Assembly: GCA_942492635.1 (NCBI GenBank)
Contig: CALOFP010000003.1
Span: 1,178,001-1,242,000, forward strand
Direction: 5' to 3'
Source of the DNA: CALOFP01 sp942492635
GTDB taxonomy: Bacteria; UBP6; UBA1177; CALOFP01
Length of the DNA: 64,000 nt
Within the stretch, counting starts at the first letter, position 1, and every line of letters begins with the position of its first letter. The translations under genes were made by a program, and so were the position numbers. Shown in pieces: positions 44,738-53,510 of this stretch. The notes beneath the pieces are model-generated. The model searched no databases, was not told the DNA's origin, and saw only the letters and a program-made list of their open reading frames with translations.

Positions 44738-46984
44738 CTACCTCTTTATTGTAAATTTAATAAGTCTGAGCCGGTTATCCCCATCGTTGGGAACATCCTG
44801 ATAGTTGGTTATGTTTGCACGGTACTCCTCTTCGAAGATACCGTTGAAACTCGTGTAGAAGTTGTTTCCCGTGTTTCTCGGGATACGTACGTTCATCGTA
44901 TGACGAACGACTTCTCCCTTCTTCCAGTAGGAGGTGGGGTAGAATCCGTCGGCCATATCCTTGTCTTCCTTGGTCCTTTTCATCTGAACGTCACCCTCGT
45001 TGTGGACAAACACCTTGTAGTCGCGCTTTATGTTGTCCTTGAGAGCTTTGAAGTAGAGATCAACCTTCACTGTGGTACCCTCTTCAACCTCAGTGGTTCC
45101 GTTCACTATCCTGTAGGAGAGAAGCTCAATCGCGTTATCGAAAACAGCCCCGACTTTTACGGAGTCCTCCGGAATCTCTCCGACTATGTATTTATTTGCA
45201 TCCTTGAGGCTTCTCTTCACCCCTTCACCCGACACCTCGACGAGAATGTTGTGGGGAACCTTTGCAACGGTTCGGGTCTTCTTATTTATTCTCTTCATGA
45301 GGCTGTCGAATCTTTTCCTGTCGCTGGTTCTCATTATTGCGTAGCGTGTTCCCGGCTTTTTAAAGAATCGCAGAACCTTTTTCTCCTTATCGGAACCGAG
45401 AAAGGTAACTGTTTCATTGTTCGCCGTAAACCAGAAACTGACGGACTTCCTGAGCCACTTGTAGTAATCGGCAATAGGCGCCCTCTCAGGACTGAGCTCC
45501 ACGTACTTCTCGTAGAGCGGTTTGAGCGAGTAGCTTCTCGCAACGGCGGGAACAACTCTTGCGTTGTAGTAAATGATGAAACTGCCGGCCAAAAAGAAGA
45601 GTGCCAGGGCAGCGTACTTTCTATACCTCTTCCAGAAAAGGGTGAGGAAAAGTGCGATACCGAAGAGAGCGAAAATCACCGCCATAACCGGAATAAAATC
45701 AACCATCGACGGAACTTGTCTTCCGTGGTAGAAGGTTACTATGTGAACAAGGACAGCCTTCTTGTTTCCGATATCCCTCGCCACGGCACCCATGATGAGA
45801 AGAGCGGTCACAACCTCAAGCGCCTTTGCCTTGTCCCATTTTTCGTTAAAGAATCCATCCAGGTACGAGCCCACCATGATCATGAGAAATGGAAGGGTAG
45901 GAGCAATGTAGTGGTAGAACTTGGTGGATGAATAAGCGAGAAAGAAAAAGGGACCTGCAAAAAAGCTGAAGAGAAAAAGATTTCTGGCTAAGGAACCCTC
46001 CTCCTTCGGTTTGTTGAAGAAACGGTATATCGCCTGGGGTATGAACATAACCCAGGGAAACGAGGCGTAGGCCAGAATTCTTATGTAGAGTGTAAAAAGA
46101 TCGTTTGGTTTGTGTATTGTCCCGGCAACTCTCTTGAAGTGGTGGAATATGAAAAAACGCTCCATGAATCTGTTTCCCGCATCGTACCACATGTAGAGTA
46201 CCCACGGGGCAAGAACAGCAAGATATACGAGAATTCCGAGAAGATGCTTCTTCAAATGCTTCCAGCTGAAGAGTATGGAGTAGTTGCCGCTCAGCAGCAT
46301 GTATATGAAAAGGGCCGCACCGGGAACAACTATGGAGAGAAGTCCCTTTGCAAGGAATGCCCAACCTTCGAAAAAGTAGAAGAGAAAGATGTAGAAGTCC
46401 CGTCGTCCGATACTGAAAAATCGGAAAGATATGCGATCCTCTTCATCAAAATCTCCGAAGTAGTAGAGACCGAGGCTGAGCATCGCCAGTGTGTTGAAGG
46501 CGAGAAACGGAAGATCAACCATCACCTGACGGCTCAGCATGAAGTACTGGGGGCACATCATGAGAAGAAGGGTGGAGAAAAGAGCCGTACGGCGTGTCAT
46601 GAGCCTGGATACCATCATGTAGAATCCGGCGAGACACCCCATGGACAGAAGGATGATGGGAAGTCGCCCCATCCACTCGCTGACGTGAATCTTGTAGAAG
46701 GGCATCAGCATCCAGAAAAGAAGCGGCGGTTTTGACCAGAAGTTGTTGGAGTTGTTGAACCACAACCGGAAAACAGCGTTGTGATTCATTGTTTCGACGG
46801 CCACCTGGCTGTAGTGGTTCTCCCAGGGGTCAAGAAACATGTAGTTGATTCCCACAAGATAGAGGACTAACGTCAACATCAGTATGAATGACAGAGAGAG
46901 CCTGTCCAGCCTGTTAAGGCCTCCTGTTCTCTTTTCTGAAATAGTCTGAAGATCGTCTCCGACAAATTTCCGAAGAAAATTCAT
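44738..46984 (-). CDS. GT39/ArnT-like membrane glycosyltransferase
   Basis: 748 residues; ATG at 46984 with GGAGT upstream. The first 480 residues hold ten or more hydrophobic helices. The first periplasmic loop has Asp52-Pro-Trp-Glu55-Asn-His-Tyr, corresponding to the catalytic acidic motif of the PMT/ArnT (GT-C) fold, followed by FWSKPPLLFWM, a family landmark. The last 250 residues are soluble and may bind acceptor. Such enzymes transfer sugar from a polyprenyl-phosphate carrier to lipid A or proteins outside the inner membrane. Substrate not predictable. It is the first gene of the operon with U32, DUF4911-like, beta-barrel and radical SAM genes, which have no evident functional link to it. 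Confidence 0.85.
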   Translation of the reverse strand: MNFLRKFVGDDLQTISEKRTGGLNRLDRLSLSFILMLTLVLYLVGINYMFLDPWENHYSQVAVETMNHNAVFRLWFNNSNNFWSKPPLLFWMLMPFYKIHVSEWMGRLPIILLSMGCLAGFYMMVSRLMTRRTALFSTLLLMMCPQYFMLSRQVMVDLPFLAFNTLAMLSLGLYYFGDFDEEDRISFRFFSIGRRDFYIFLFYFFEGWAFLAKGLLSIVVPGAALFIYMLLSGNYSILFSWKHLKKHLLGILVYLAVLAPWVLYMWYDAGNRFMERFFIFHHFKRVAGTIHKPNDLFTLYIRILAYASFPWVMFIPQAIYRFFNKPKEEGSLARNLFLFSFFAGPFFFLAYSSTKFYHYIAPTLPFLMIMVGSYLDGFFNEKWDKAKALEVVTALLIMGAVARDIGNKKAVLVHIVTFYHGRQVPSMVDFIPVMAVIFALFGIALFLTLFWKRYRKYAALALFFLAGSFIIYYNARVVPAVARSYSLKPLYEKYVELSPERAPIADYYKWLRKSVSFWFTANNETVTFLGSDKEKKVLRFFKKPGTRYAIMRTSDRKRFDSLMKRINKKTRTVAKVPHNILVEVSGEGVKRSLKDANKYIVGEIPEDSVKVGAVFDNAIELLSYRIVNGTTEVEEGTTVKVDLYFKALKDNIKRDYKVFVHNEGDVQMKRTKEDKDMADGFYPTSYWKKGEVVRHTMNVRIPRNTGNNFYTSFNGIFEEEYRANITNYQDVPNDGDNRLRLIKFTIKR

Positions 46985-47674
46985 TTAATACTCCTGGTTT
47001 ATAAAAATTTAATCATGTATAAAAACCATACAAAAACGGCAATATACTAGCCAAAATTATTGTTTTCAGCCGAAAAGTCAAGAAAAATAACCTCTTCCGA
47101 AGGCTCTTCGGACTCCTCCTTGCAGTCTGAAAATCTCCGATCTATCGGACATTTGCACCCTTTTCGTCAATCAAGTACGAGCCTCCGACAGGCTCCTGAC
47201 TTGCCGAACCTCAACTGCGATTCAACAGATCTCTTTCCCTGTTTAGTACAAGCGGAATTGGTTTTTATTAACGAGCGTTACCCGAAAAGCTCTTCGTTTA
47301 TGAAAAGTCCCGGTGACAAGGAGAGTTTATCTTAATTTGAGGTTGGTATCCGTGGATTTTGATCGATAACTTATACAAAAGTGGGCCGCGGGTATGGATT
47401 TGTAATGGAAATCCGTCTTTTGCAAACGGGTCCGTCAAAGATTATCCGGGTGGAATCCCTATTATAATGTAAGAAATCGAAAAGACGTGAAGAAATTCGT
47501 TTTAAATTTTGATCAACAGCTGCAGTTATTGCGATGTAGTGAAAACTATTTTATAACGATCATTTCGATTTCACAGCAGGCAACGACTCTATCAAAAGGA
47601 TCATTAATTGCAAAATTATAAAATTTATGCTAGATTTAGCTCCGATTAAAAGATTCTTACATTTTGGAGGTTAT
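46985..47674. other. Divergent intergenic region before guaA
   Basis: 690 bp between the glycosyltransferase and guaA starts. A TATAAT sits at 47463-47468 but without a good -35 at 17 bp. I see no riboswitch-like fold, RNA gene or supported ORF (short ORFs at 47060-47335 lack ribosome sites). Confidence 0.5.
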
Positions 47675-49204
47675 ATGGACAAGATTTTAATACTTGATTT
47701 CGGTTCCCAGTACAACCAGCTGATCGCCCGCCGCATCAGGGAAATGAGCGTATACTGCGAGCTCCACCCCTACGACGTATCAATTGATTTCATTGAGGAA
47801 TTCAACCCCAAAGGAATTATCTTCTCGGGCGGACCAAACTCTGTCAGCGATCCTGACGCGCCGAGCCTTCCCGATGAGATATTCGAACTTGGAATTCCCA
47901 TCCTCGGAATCTGCTACGGTATGCAGATAACGACGAAGAAACTCGGAGGAACGGTTCTTTCCCAGGATCGTCGTGAGTACGGAAGAGCCATCATAAAGAA
48001 CAACGCTCCGAACTCACCTCTGTTCAGAGACGTTTCGGAGGAGAGTCAGGTCTGGATGAGCCACAGCGACCATGTCGAGGTAATTCCTGAAGGTTTCTAC
48101 ACAATCGCTAGCACGGACTCAATTCCGTACGCCGCAGTGGGCAACGATGAAAAGCAGATCTATCTGGTTCAGTTCCACCCGGAAGTTAACCACTCCGTCG
48201 AAGGAAGCAGAATGATCAGTAACTTTCTCTTCAAGATCTGCCATACGGAAGCGGAATGGAAAGTTGAAAACTTCATCGACCGCGGCATCGAGCAGATCCG
48301 GGAAAGAGTCGGCGACAAAAAGGTCATCCTCGGACTCTCCGGTGGAGTCGACTCATCGGTAGCCGCAGCCCTGATCGCCCGAGCAATCGGGAAAAACCTT
48401 ACTGCAATCTTCGTAGACAACGGTCTTCTCCGACTCAACGAAAGGGAGGAGGTTGAGAAAAACTTCAAGGACAGGGTTAACCTTATCGTTGTAGATGCTG
48501 AAAAGGAGTTCCTTGATCGACTTGCAGGAGTTTCGGATCCTGAAAAGAAACGTAAGATCATCGGTAAGACATTTATCGACATATTCGACAGAGAGGCTGC
48601 AAAGATCGAGGGCGCCGCATTTCTCGCCCAGGGTACGATATACCCCGACGTCATCGAGTCTTCCTCTTCAAAGGGACCTGCAAAGGTTATCAAGAGCCAC
48701 CACAACGTCGGAGGACTTCCCGAGGAGATGAAGCTTGATCTTCTCGAACCGCTCAGAGACCTCTTCAAGGATGAGGTTCGCGAACTCGGACTCAAGCTGG
48801 GTCTTCCCGGAGAACTCGTTTTCCGCCACCCCTTTCCCGGTCCCGGACTTGCCGTTCGAATTCCCGGAGAGGTAACAAAGGAAAAATGCGATATTCTCCG
48901 CCTTGCCGATAATATCTTCATTTCTGAAATAAGGAATGCCGGACTCTACGACGAAATCTCACAGGCTTTCGCAGTCCTGCTTCCCGTCCGTAGCGTCGGA
49001 GTTATGGGTGACTGTCGTACATACGAATACGTTCTCGCTCTCAGGGCTGTAAAAACAGACGACTTCATGACAGCCGACTGGTTCGATTTCGATCACAAAT
49101 TCCTCAAGCATGTAAGCTCCCGCATCATCAACGAGGTCAAGAATATCAACCGCGTCTGCTACGACATAAGCAGCAAGCCGCCCGCAACAATCGAGTGGGA
49201 ATAG
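47675..49204 (+). CDS. guaA: GMP synthase (glutamine-hydrolysing)
   Basis: 509 residues; start ATG at 47675 with TTTGGAGG upstream, in preference to an earlier in-frame codon at 47627. The N-terminal glutamine amidotransferase domain (class I) has the nucleophile Cys80 in GICYGMQ and the catalytic His in FHPEVNHS. The ATP pyrophosphatase domain has the PP-loop LSGGVDSSV, and the C-terminal dimerisation domain ends CYDISSKPPATIEWE, as in all GuaA proteins. It converts XMP, ATP and glutamine to GMP in the cytoplasm, the last step of guanine nucleotide synthesis. Monocistronic: a strong terminator follows. Full family length. Confidence 0.98.
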   Translation: MDKILILDFGSQYNQLIARRIREMSVYCELHPYDVSIDFIEEFNPKGIIFSGGPNSVSDPDAPSLPDEIFELGIPILGICYGMQITTKKLGGTVLSQDRREYGRAIIKNNAPNSPLFRDVSEESQVWMSHSDHVEVIPEGFYTIASTDSIPYAAVGNDEKQIYLVQFHPEVNHSVEGSRMISNFLFKICHTEAEWKVENFIDRGIEQIRERVGDKKVILGLSGGVDSSVAAALIARAIGKNLTAIFVDNGLLRLNEREEVEKNFKDRVNLIVVDAEKEFLDRLAGVSDPEKKRKIIGKTFIDIFDREAAKIEGAAFLAQGTIYPDVIESSSSKGPAKVIKSHHNVGGLPEEMKLDLLEPLRDLFKDEVRELGLKLGLPGELVFRHPFPGPGLAVRIPGEVTKEKCDILRLADNIFISEIRNAGLYDEISQAFAVLLPVRSVGVMGDCRTYEYVLALRAVKTDDFMTADWFDFDHKFLKHVSSRIINEVKNINRVCYDISSKPPATIEWE

Positions 49205-49230
49205 ATCCGCAAGAGATATAGACTACTCAA

Positions 49231-49266
49231 AGGGCGCGAGGGAAAACTCCTTCGCGCCCTTTTTTC
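49231..49266 (+). terminator. Intrinsic terminator of guaA
   Basis: AGGGCGCGA pairs with TTCGCGCCCT, with a GG...CC extension in the loop, followed by six T residues. It begins 27 bases after the guaA stop. Confidence 0.92.
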
Positions 49267-49558
49267 ATCTCCTCAAATTAACGATGTCGTTCCGGGATAA
49301 TATCATGCTCAATTTTCCATCTGCTTTTCTGTTCCGACCGCTCATCGTTCAACACCGATATTGAAAGCAGCAACCCATCATTTGAGGATCTGAACGCCTG
49401 TTAGTTTACGTTAGCAAAAAGCTGCTCCGGTTTTTCAATTCTCGTATCACTCAACGATTAAATCTAACAACTATTTCCGGGTTGACGATTTGGTGCAATA
49501 CGTTTAAAATAATTAGAGAGGATGTGGTTTTTTGTTTACTTTTTAAATGGAGGGAGCT
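49267..49558. other. Leader of the small Asp/Pro repeat gene
   Basis: Just under 300 bp, AT-rich, between the guaA terminator and the next gene. TTGACGATTTGG at 49481 might contain a -35-like TTGACG; with TTTAAAAT about 17-20 bases on, it is only a possible promoter. Confidence 0.35.
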
Positions 49559-49963
49559 ATGAAAGTTCTTATTATCATTACCATTTTAATGGCTTCCTTT
49601 GCACTCTATGGTACAGTTGTTGAGCCTGATGTAAACAGTGTGGTATCATATAACCCTAATGACCCAGGCGATCCAGACCCTGTTGACCCCAACCCTCCAG
49701 ATCCTTACGCATACAACCCGAATGACCCCGGAGACCCTGACCCTGTAGATCCCAACCCTCCCGATCCCTACTCATACAACCCCAATGACCCCGGAGATCC
49801 TGATCCTGTAGACCCCAACCCTCCCGATCCCTACTCATACAACCCCAATGACCCCGGAGATCCTGATCCTGTAGACCCCAACCCTCCCGATCCCTACTCA
49901 TACAACCCCAATGACCCCGGAGATCCTGATCCTGTAGATCCCAACCCTCCCGATCCTTACTAG
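49559..49963 (+). CDS. Small secreted Asp/Pro-rich repeat protein
   Basis: 134 residues from ATG at 49559. GGAGGGA 5 bases upstream decides this start, because an ATG at 49547 is part of that site. A signal peptide (MKVLIIITILMASFALYG) is followed by about 12 residues and five repeats of the 21-residue unit YNPNDPGDPDPVDPNPPDPY plus one Ser or Ala, the last unit ending at the stop. The mature chain is about one third proline and one quarter aspartate, with no lysine or arginine, so it must be extended and highly acidic; cation binding or a structural surface role is plausible but unproven. The Asp spacing loosely recalls calcium-binding repeats. No homologue recognised. Flanked by its own terminator, it is probably monocistronic. 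Confidence 0.75.
   Translation: MKVLIIITILMASFALYGTVVEPDVNSVVSYNPNDPGDPDPVDPNPPDPYAYNPNDPGDPDPVDPNPPDPYSYNPNDPGDPDPVDPNPPDPYSYNPNDPGDPDPVDPNPPDPYSYNPNDPGDPDPVDPNPPDPY
49649..49963 (+). repeat. Five 63-bp coding tandem repeats
   Basis: Units start TATAACCC/TACAACCC (Y-N-P) every 63 bases. The last three are almost base-identical, while the first two differ at third positions, suggesting recent expansion at the 3' end. In-frame period, so length change preserves the protein. Confidence 0.95.
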
Positions 49964-49997
49964 TTAAGAATCAGCGGAGTTAGAGTTGCAGAAGAAG

Positions 49998-50028
49998 AGA
50001 GGACGGCCTGAAGGTCGTCCTCTTTCTT
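49998..50028 (+). terminator. Terminator after Asp/Pro repeat gene
   Basis: GAGGACGGCC-TGAA-GGTCGTCCTC, a 10-bp stem with one G-T pair, followed by TTTCTT, 35 bases after the stop. Confidence 0.8.
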
Positions 50029-50182
50029 ATTTTAAAAAGTCAACCTGCCAATTCCGTCTATATGAGCTTCAAAGCTTCAGGGAAAGATATTTGTGAATGG
50101 TCCGTTAAGGAATTATCGATATTTTAATCGTATATGTTTAATTTGATGTTAGCTGGACAGGGAAAAACGAAAAAAATGAATC

Positions 50183-50920
50183 CTATCTGTGAACGTTCTT
50201 TATTCCCATACGTTTCTGCTGGGCTTTGATGTACTTCTGCTGGAGTTTATGGAGGCCCTTCTTTTCCAGCATCATCTGATGCCAGATATCTCCATAACGC
50301 TCCATTTTGAAACGCTTACTGTTCTGTAGAGCAAGATGGTGATCTATTACGTTCTGATTGTGGGGAAGGCTCTTGAGCCCTTTCTGCAGAATAGCGAGAG
50401 CTTCGTCCCTGTCAGCAAATTCCGTTTCATAGATGTAACCTGCAAGTGAGTAGGCAAAAGCCTCCTTCTTGTTGAATTTCAAAAGAAGATCGATTGCTTT
50501 TTTTGCCTCATCCTTCTTATTGTTCTTGATGTGACCGATAATCAACATTGCATACGCATGAAAAATCCGAGGATTTGTATCCTGAAGATATTTGTAGGCT
50601 TCTGCAAACTTTCTCTGAGTGTAGAGAATAACTCCTATCTGTCCATTTATCTGAGCTTTTATGAGAAAAGCCCATCGGCTGTACCTTTCAGCCTCCTTGA
50701 TTACAGCTATTGCACGATCAAACTTCTGCTTCTGCAGCTCCGCATTGGCCTTGAAAAAGATATCCCTGACTTTCGCGGTAATCTTACGGACAAAAAGGAA
50801 AAAGGTAACGAGCGCAAGAACGATTCCGACGAAGACTCCGAAATGACTGTAACCTGTTATAAAGCCTGTAAGAAGAGCAGAAACAACTCCCACAGCCAAG
50901 GCAATGATAAGTGAAAACAT
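50183..50920 (-). CDS. Membrane-anchored TPR protein
   Basis: 245 residues; ATG at 50920 with AGGAGG 7 bases upstream. Two hydrophobic segments at the N-terminus (about 1-22 and 28-48) anchor a soluble part containing four or five TPR-like helix pairs (AVIKEAERYSRWAFLIKAQINGQIG, then AYAMLIIGHIKNNKKDEAKKAI, AYSLAGYIYE...EALAILQKGL). The C-terminus is basic. TPRs mediate protein binding, so this may be a scaffold at the inner membrane; no specific partner is indicated. It stands alone. Similar anchored TPR proteins occur in myxobacteria-like genomes, to my knowledge without assigned function. Confidence 0.75.
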   Translation of the reverse strand: MFSLIIALAVGVVSALLTGFITGYSHFGVFVGIVLALVTFFLFVRKITAKVRDIFFKANAELQKQKFDRAIAVIKEAERYSRWAFLIKAQINGQIGVILYTQRKFAEAYKYLQDTNPRIFHAYAMLIIGHIKNNKKDEAKKAIDLLLKFNKKEAFAYSLAGYIYETEFADRDEALAILQKGLKSLPHNQNVIDHHLALQNSKRFKMERYGDIWHQMMLEKKGLHKLQQKYIKAQQKRMGIKNVHR

Positions 50921-51243
50921 AGATTACCTCCTAAAATAAATTTCGGTACCAATCTAACGATAAGGAAAAAAAAAGCAAGGAAACTTCCATGATTGCGATG
51001 ATTAAGCCGGCCTCTGAAGCCAAATGGGCATGCTCAAAGTAGAATCATCATGCCCAGATTCGTTCCACTCCCAATTTCAGAAATCATCAATTCTAAGACT
51101 GATAAAAGAAGCTGTTCTGTGAAAAAATATTTTTACGAACAATTCAGAGGTCAAAATTCCCTCTGTATTCAATATGAAGAGCACATTCCCATTTCGTAAC
51201 AGGTGATGAATCAAATGACGGAATCACTAATCAAGAGCGCCAT
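50921..51243. other. Intergenic region, nothing recognised
   Basis: About 320 bp without a supported gene, hairpin or repeat. The promoter of the TPR gene must lie near its left edge. Confidence 0.5.
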
Positions 51244-52626
51244 CTATGTTTCCAGAGGCTTCCTTACAAAAAAGGTAAAGAGAAGTCCCATGACGACAGA
51301 AAGCAGTGCTGCTACCGCCGGCAGCTCAGGCAGAAAGATGCCGTAAAGAGATGCCATAAGCGGTATGAAAAAGGGCGCAAGGGTAACAAGGAAAACAAGA
51401 TTGAGACGTCTTTTCAACCTCTTGGAAATGGCAATCAGCTTTATTACATGTAAAAGGTAGGGCTCTGCAAGATAAACGTCTGTCGACTTAAGGTCAATGT
51501 TTCCCCATCCGAGTGATATACCGTCATCTACCGCATACTCACCGCTGGTAACCACCAGATCGTTAGCTCCGAAGCTGAGATCTTTTGGATGATCCACAAC
51601 CTCAACACTGTCTCTCCATATGGAGCTCTCCTCATTGTCTACAACTATGGAGGCAACGTCATACTTTTCCTTGAGCATTTTCAGGAATGCTGTATTTGCG
51701 GATGAATCAATATGATCGACTATGTAGTAACCGATAAGCCTCTTGTTTTCGGTTATGCCCACATAACTCTTTCCGTCTGTTTCGGCAGGAAGTGCAATTC
51801 CATCAATCCTGGTACCCTTCCGTTTTTTGATTATCTCGAGGGAAGCCATCGTAAAGGCTGTTCCGTCTTTAAGCTTGTAGGTAAAGCCCGCATGAGTTCC
51901 TTTTCCGGCTTCACCATTCTCATCCTGAAGCGCGGAATTCAAAAGCTCCACTCTTTTCATAAAGTCCTTCTTCGATACGTTCTCAGCCGTTACCACCCCC
52001 TTGAGGTTGAGCTGAGTGATCTTCAGGAATTCAGGGGAGAGAAAAACGATTCTCTCTATCCTGCCGCCTCTTATGAACAGTTTGAAGTTGTTAAGCATTG
52101 AGCTGATCACTGCTGTCTCTATTAGAAAGTTGACGAAAATCAGCAGGGAATTAATTAAGATTGTCGGAGAGTATACGGAGATGAAGAGGTATAGTGACTT
52201 GAACAGGTCTCCCGTGTGGATGAAGTAGGCGGCTGATATGACGGCCGCGGCAAAAACAAGGAAAAGCATCTTCCTGTCGAGCAGTACCGTCGAAAGAGGA
52301 GTCGAACTGTCATCGTTCTTGAAAAGGAAGGATGTCAGAACGGCAACGGGTATAAGGCCGGTTATCTCCCATCCGCTGAGAGTGTTGTTCGCTGTCAGGA
52401 AGAGTGAGACTCCAAAGGGAATCGATACATAGGTCCCCAGCACAAGCGACTGTTTGTTAATCTTCAATGAAAAAATCTTAAAAATAGAATAGAGCACGGT
52501 CGGTGTAAACAGCACAAGCCCGCTGGAGTACCAGCTTTTCGAAAAAAAGATTGCTGCGGCCAGGTAGGCGAAATAACTGATAAAAGCGTATATCAGAACG
52601 GTTGCATCAAAACTGTTTTTTTTCAT
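51244..52626 (-). CDS. Polytopic membrane protein resembling a catalytically dead P-type ATPase
   Basis: 460 residues with about seven hydrophobic helices in the first 190 residues and two at the end (about 400-455). The soluble middle parallels the cytoplasmic part of P1B metal ATPases. LFIRGGRIERIVFLSPEFLKIT aligns with the I.K.G..LE....VVFDKTGTLT block, but the phosphorylated Asp and the KTGT are replaced (FLSPE). FTYKLKDGTAF, RLIGYYIVDHIDSSANTAFLKML and GANDLVVTSGEYAVDDGISLGWGNIDLKSTDVYL align with the nucleotide-binding and hinge segments (A.ADVGIA.G.GTD.A...ADVVL), followed by a SKRLKRRLNLVF-type helix and a C-terminal hairpin. If so, it cannot pump and may be regulatory or bind metal; the alternative is chance similarity of an unknown family. 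Monocistronic, inner membrane. Confidence 0.6.
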   Translation of the reverse strand: MKKNSFDATVLIYAFISYFAYLAAAIFFSKSWYSSGLVLFTPTVLYSIFKIFSLKINKQSLVLGTYVSIPFGVSLFLTANNTLSGWEITGLIPVAVLTSFLFKNDDSSTPLSTVLLDRKMLFLVFAAAVISAAYFIHTGDLFKSLYLFISVYSPTILINSLLIFVNFLIETAVISSMLNNFKLFIRGGRIERIVFLSPEFLKITQLNLKGVVTAENVSKKDFMKRVELLNSALQDENGEAGKGTHAGFTYKLKDGTAFTMASLEIIKKRKGTRIDGIALPAETDGKSYVGITENKRLIGYYIVDHIDSSANTAFLKMLKEKYDVASIVVDNEESSIWRDSVEVVDHPKDLSFGANDLVVTSGEYAVDDGISLGWGNIDLKSTDVYLAEPYLLHVIKLIAISKRLKRRLNLVFLVTLAPFFIPLMASLYGIFLPELPAVAALLSVVMGLLFTFFVRKPLET

Positions 52627-52888
52627 ATCTCTTCTCCGATTAAAATAGTCTGACCAATAGTCATGTCCAGAAGCGATCCCATGTCAAGTTCAAGCCTCTA
52701 TTCCATACCTATATACGCATCAAATTCACCATGTTGCCGCGGTTCTTTCAAGCATCCCCCCTCTTATCAAAAAATGTCTCCGAAAGTCATCCAGAGTGCG
52801 CCGAAATTGCCCAGCCAGTCAATTTTACCAATAAATTCAACCATCAATCTCCTCGCGACTGCAGAAAACGGTGAAAATTTCGATTTTG

Positions 52889-53500
52889 TCAAAGCAGTGC
52901 CGGATTTCCCTTCCCTTCACGAATGACGGAAAACTCATCATCTTCAAGTTGAACAACCGTGGTAAGTTCACTGGGCACATATCCTCCGGACACCAGAAGA
53001 TCCACCGCCCCCATCCAGTGTGAAGTCTCATCCTCCGGATCCGTTAAAAACTCGTCCGAACCCTCTTCTCTGGCGGTTGAAACGACTATCGGTGCCCTGT
53101 ATTCATCGAGAAGAGCCTCAAGAAATGGGGATTCGGGAATACGGATACCGACCTCTTTCCTGCTCTGCAACATTACCCGGGGAACACTCTTGGTGGCCCT
53201 GAGAATAAATGTGAATGGACCCGGAAGAACTCTTTTTATGAATTTAAAGTGCTGGTTCGTTATATCGGCGTAGTCGCTGATATCGGTGAAATCACGGAGC
53301 ATGATGGAGTAGAACTTCCTTTTTTTATTCTTCTTAATCCTGTCCAGCTTCTCCAGCGCCTTTTTACTGCCTATTCGAACGGCGAGAAGGTAGGATGTAT
53401 CGCCGGGAATGAGAACAACGCCATCCCTCTCCAGCGTATCGATGACTTTTGTGACCACCCTCTTCTGGGGTGTTGTCATATGAACATTTACTGTATCCAT
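52889..53500 (-). CDS. YrdC/Sua5/YciO-family protein
   Basis: 203 residues; ATG at 53500, GGAG 8 bases upstream. The YrdC fold shows in GVVLIPGDTSYLLAVRIGSKKALEKLDRIKKNKKRKFYSIMLRDF (the Lys/Arg pattern of the nucleotide site), LPGPFTFILRA and GIRIPESPFLEALL. Family members make threonylcarbamoyl-AMP for the t6A modification of tRNA (Sua5/TsaC) or are close relatives of unclear function (YciO). The K..KR.FY pattern is nearer YciO, so the tRNA role is not certain. It starts 10 bases after the stop of the giant TPR gene and is presumably co-transcribed with it. Confidence 0.85.
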   Translation of the reverse strand: MDTVNVHMTTPQKRVVTKVIDTLERDGVVLIPGDTSYLLAVRIGSKKALEKLDRIKKNKKRKFYSIMLRDFTDISDYADITNQHFKFIKRVLPGPFTFILRATKSVPRVMLQSRKEVGIRIPESPFLEALLDEYRAPIVVSTAREEGSDEFLTDPEDETSHWMGAVDLLVSGGYVPSELTTVVQLEDDEFSVIREGKGNPALL

Positions 53501-53510
53501 TTCAACTCCT

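Noticed and set aside
47060..47335. 91-codon ORF before guaA
   Set aside because: No ribosome site, and its Ser-rich composition looks like translated non-coding DNA.
48169..48921. 250-codon ORF antisense to guaA
   Set aside because: Arg/Ser/Pro-rich shadow of the strongly coding guaA frame.
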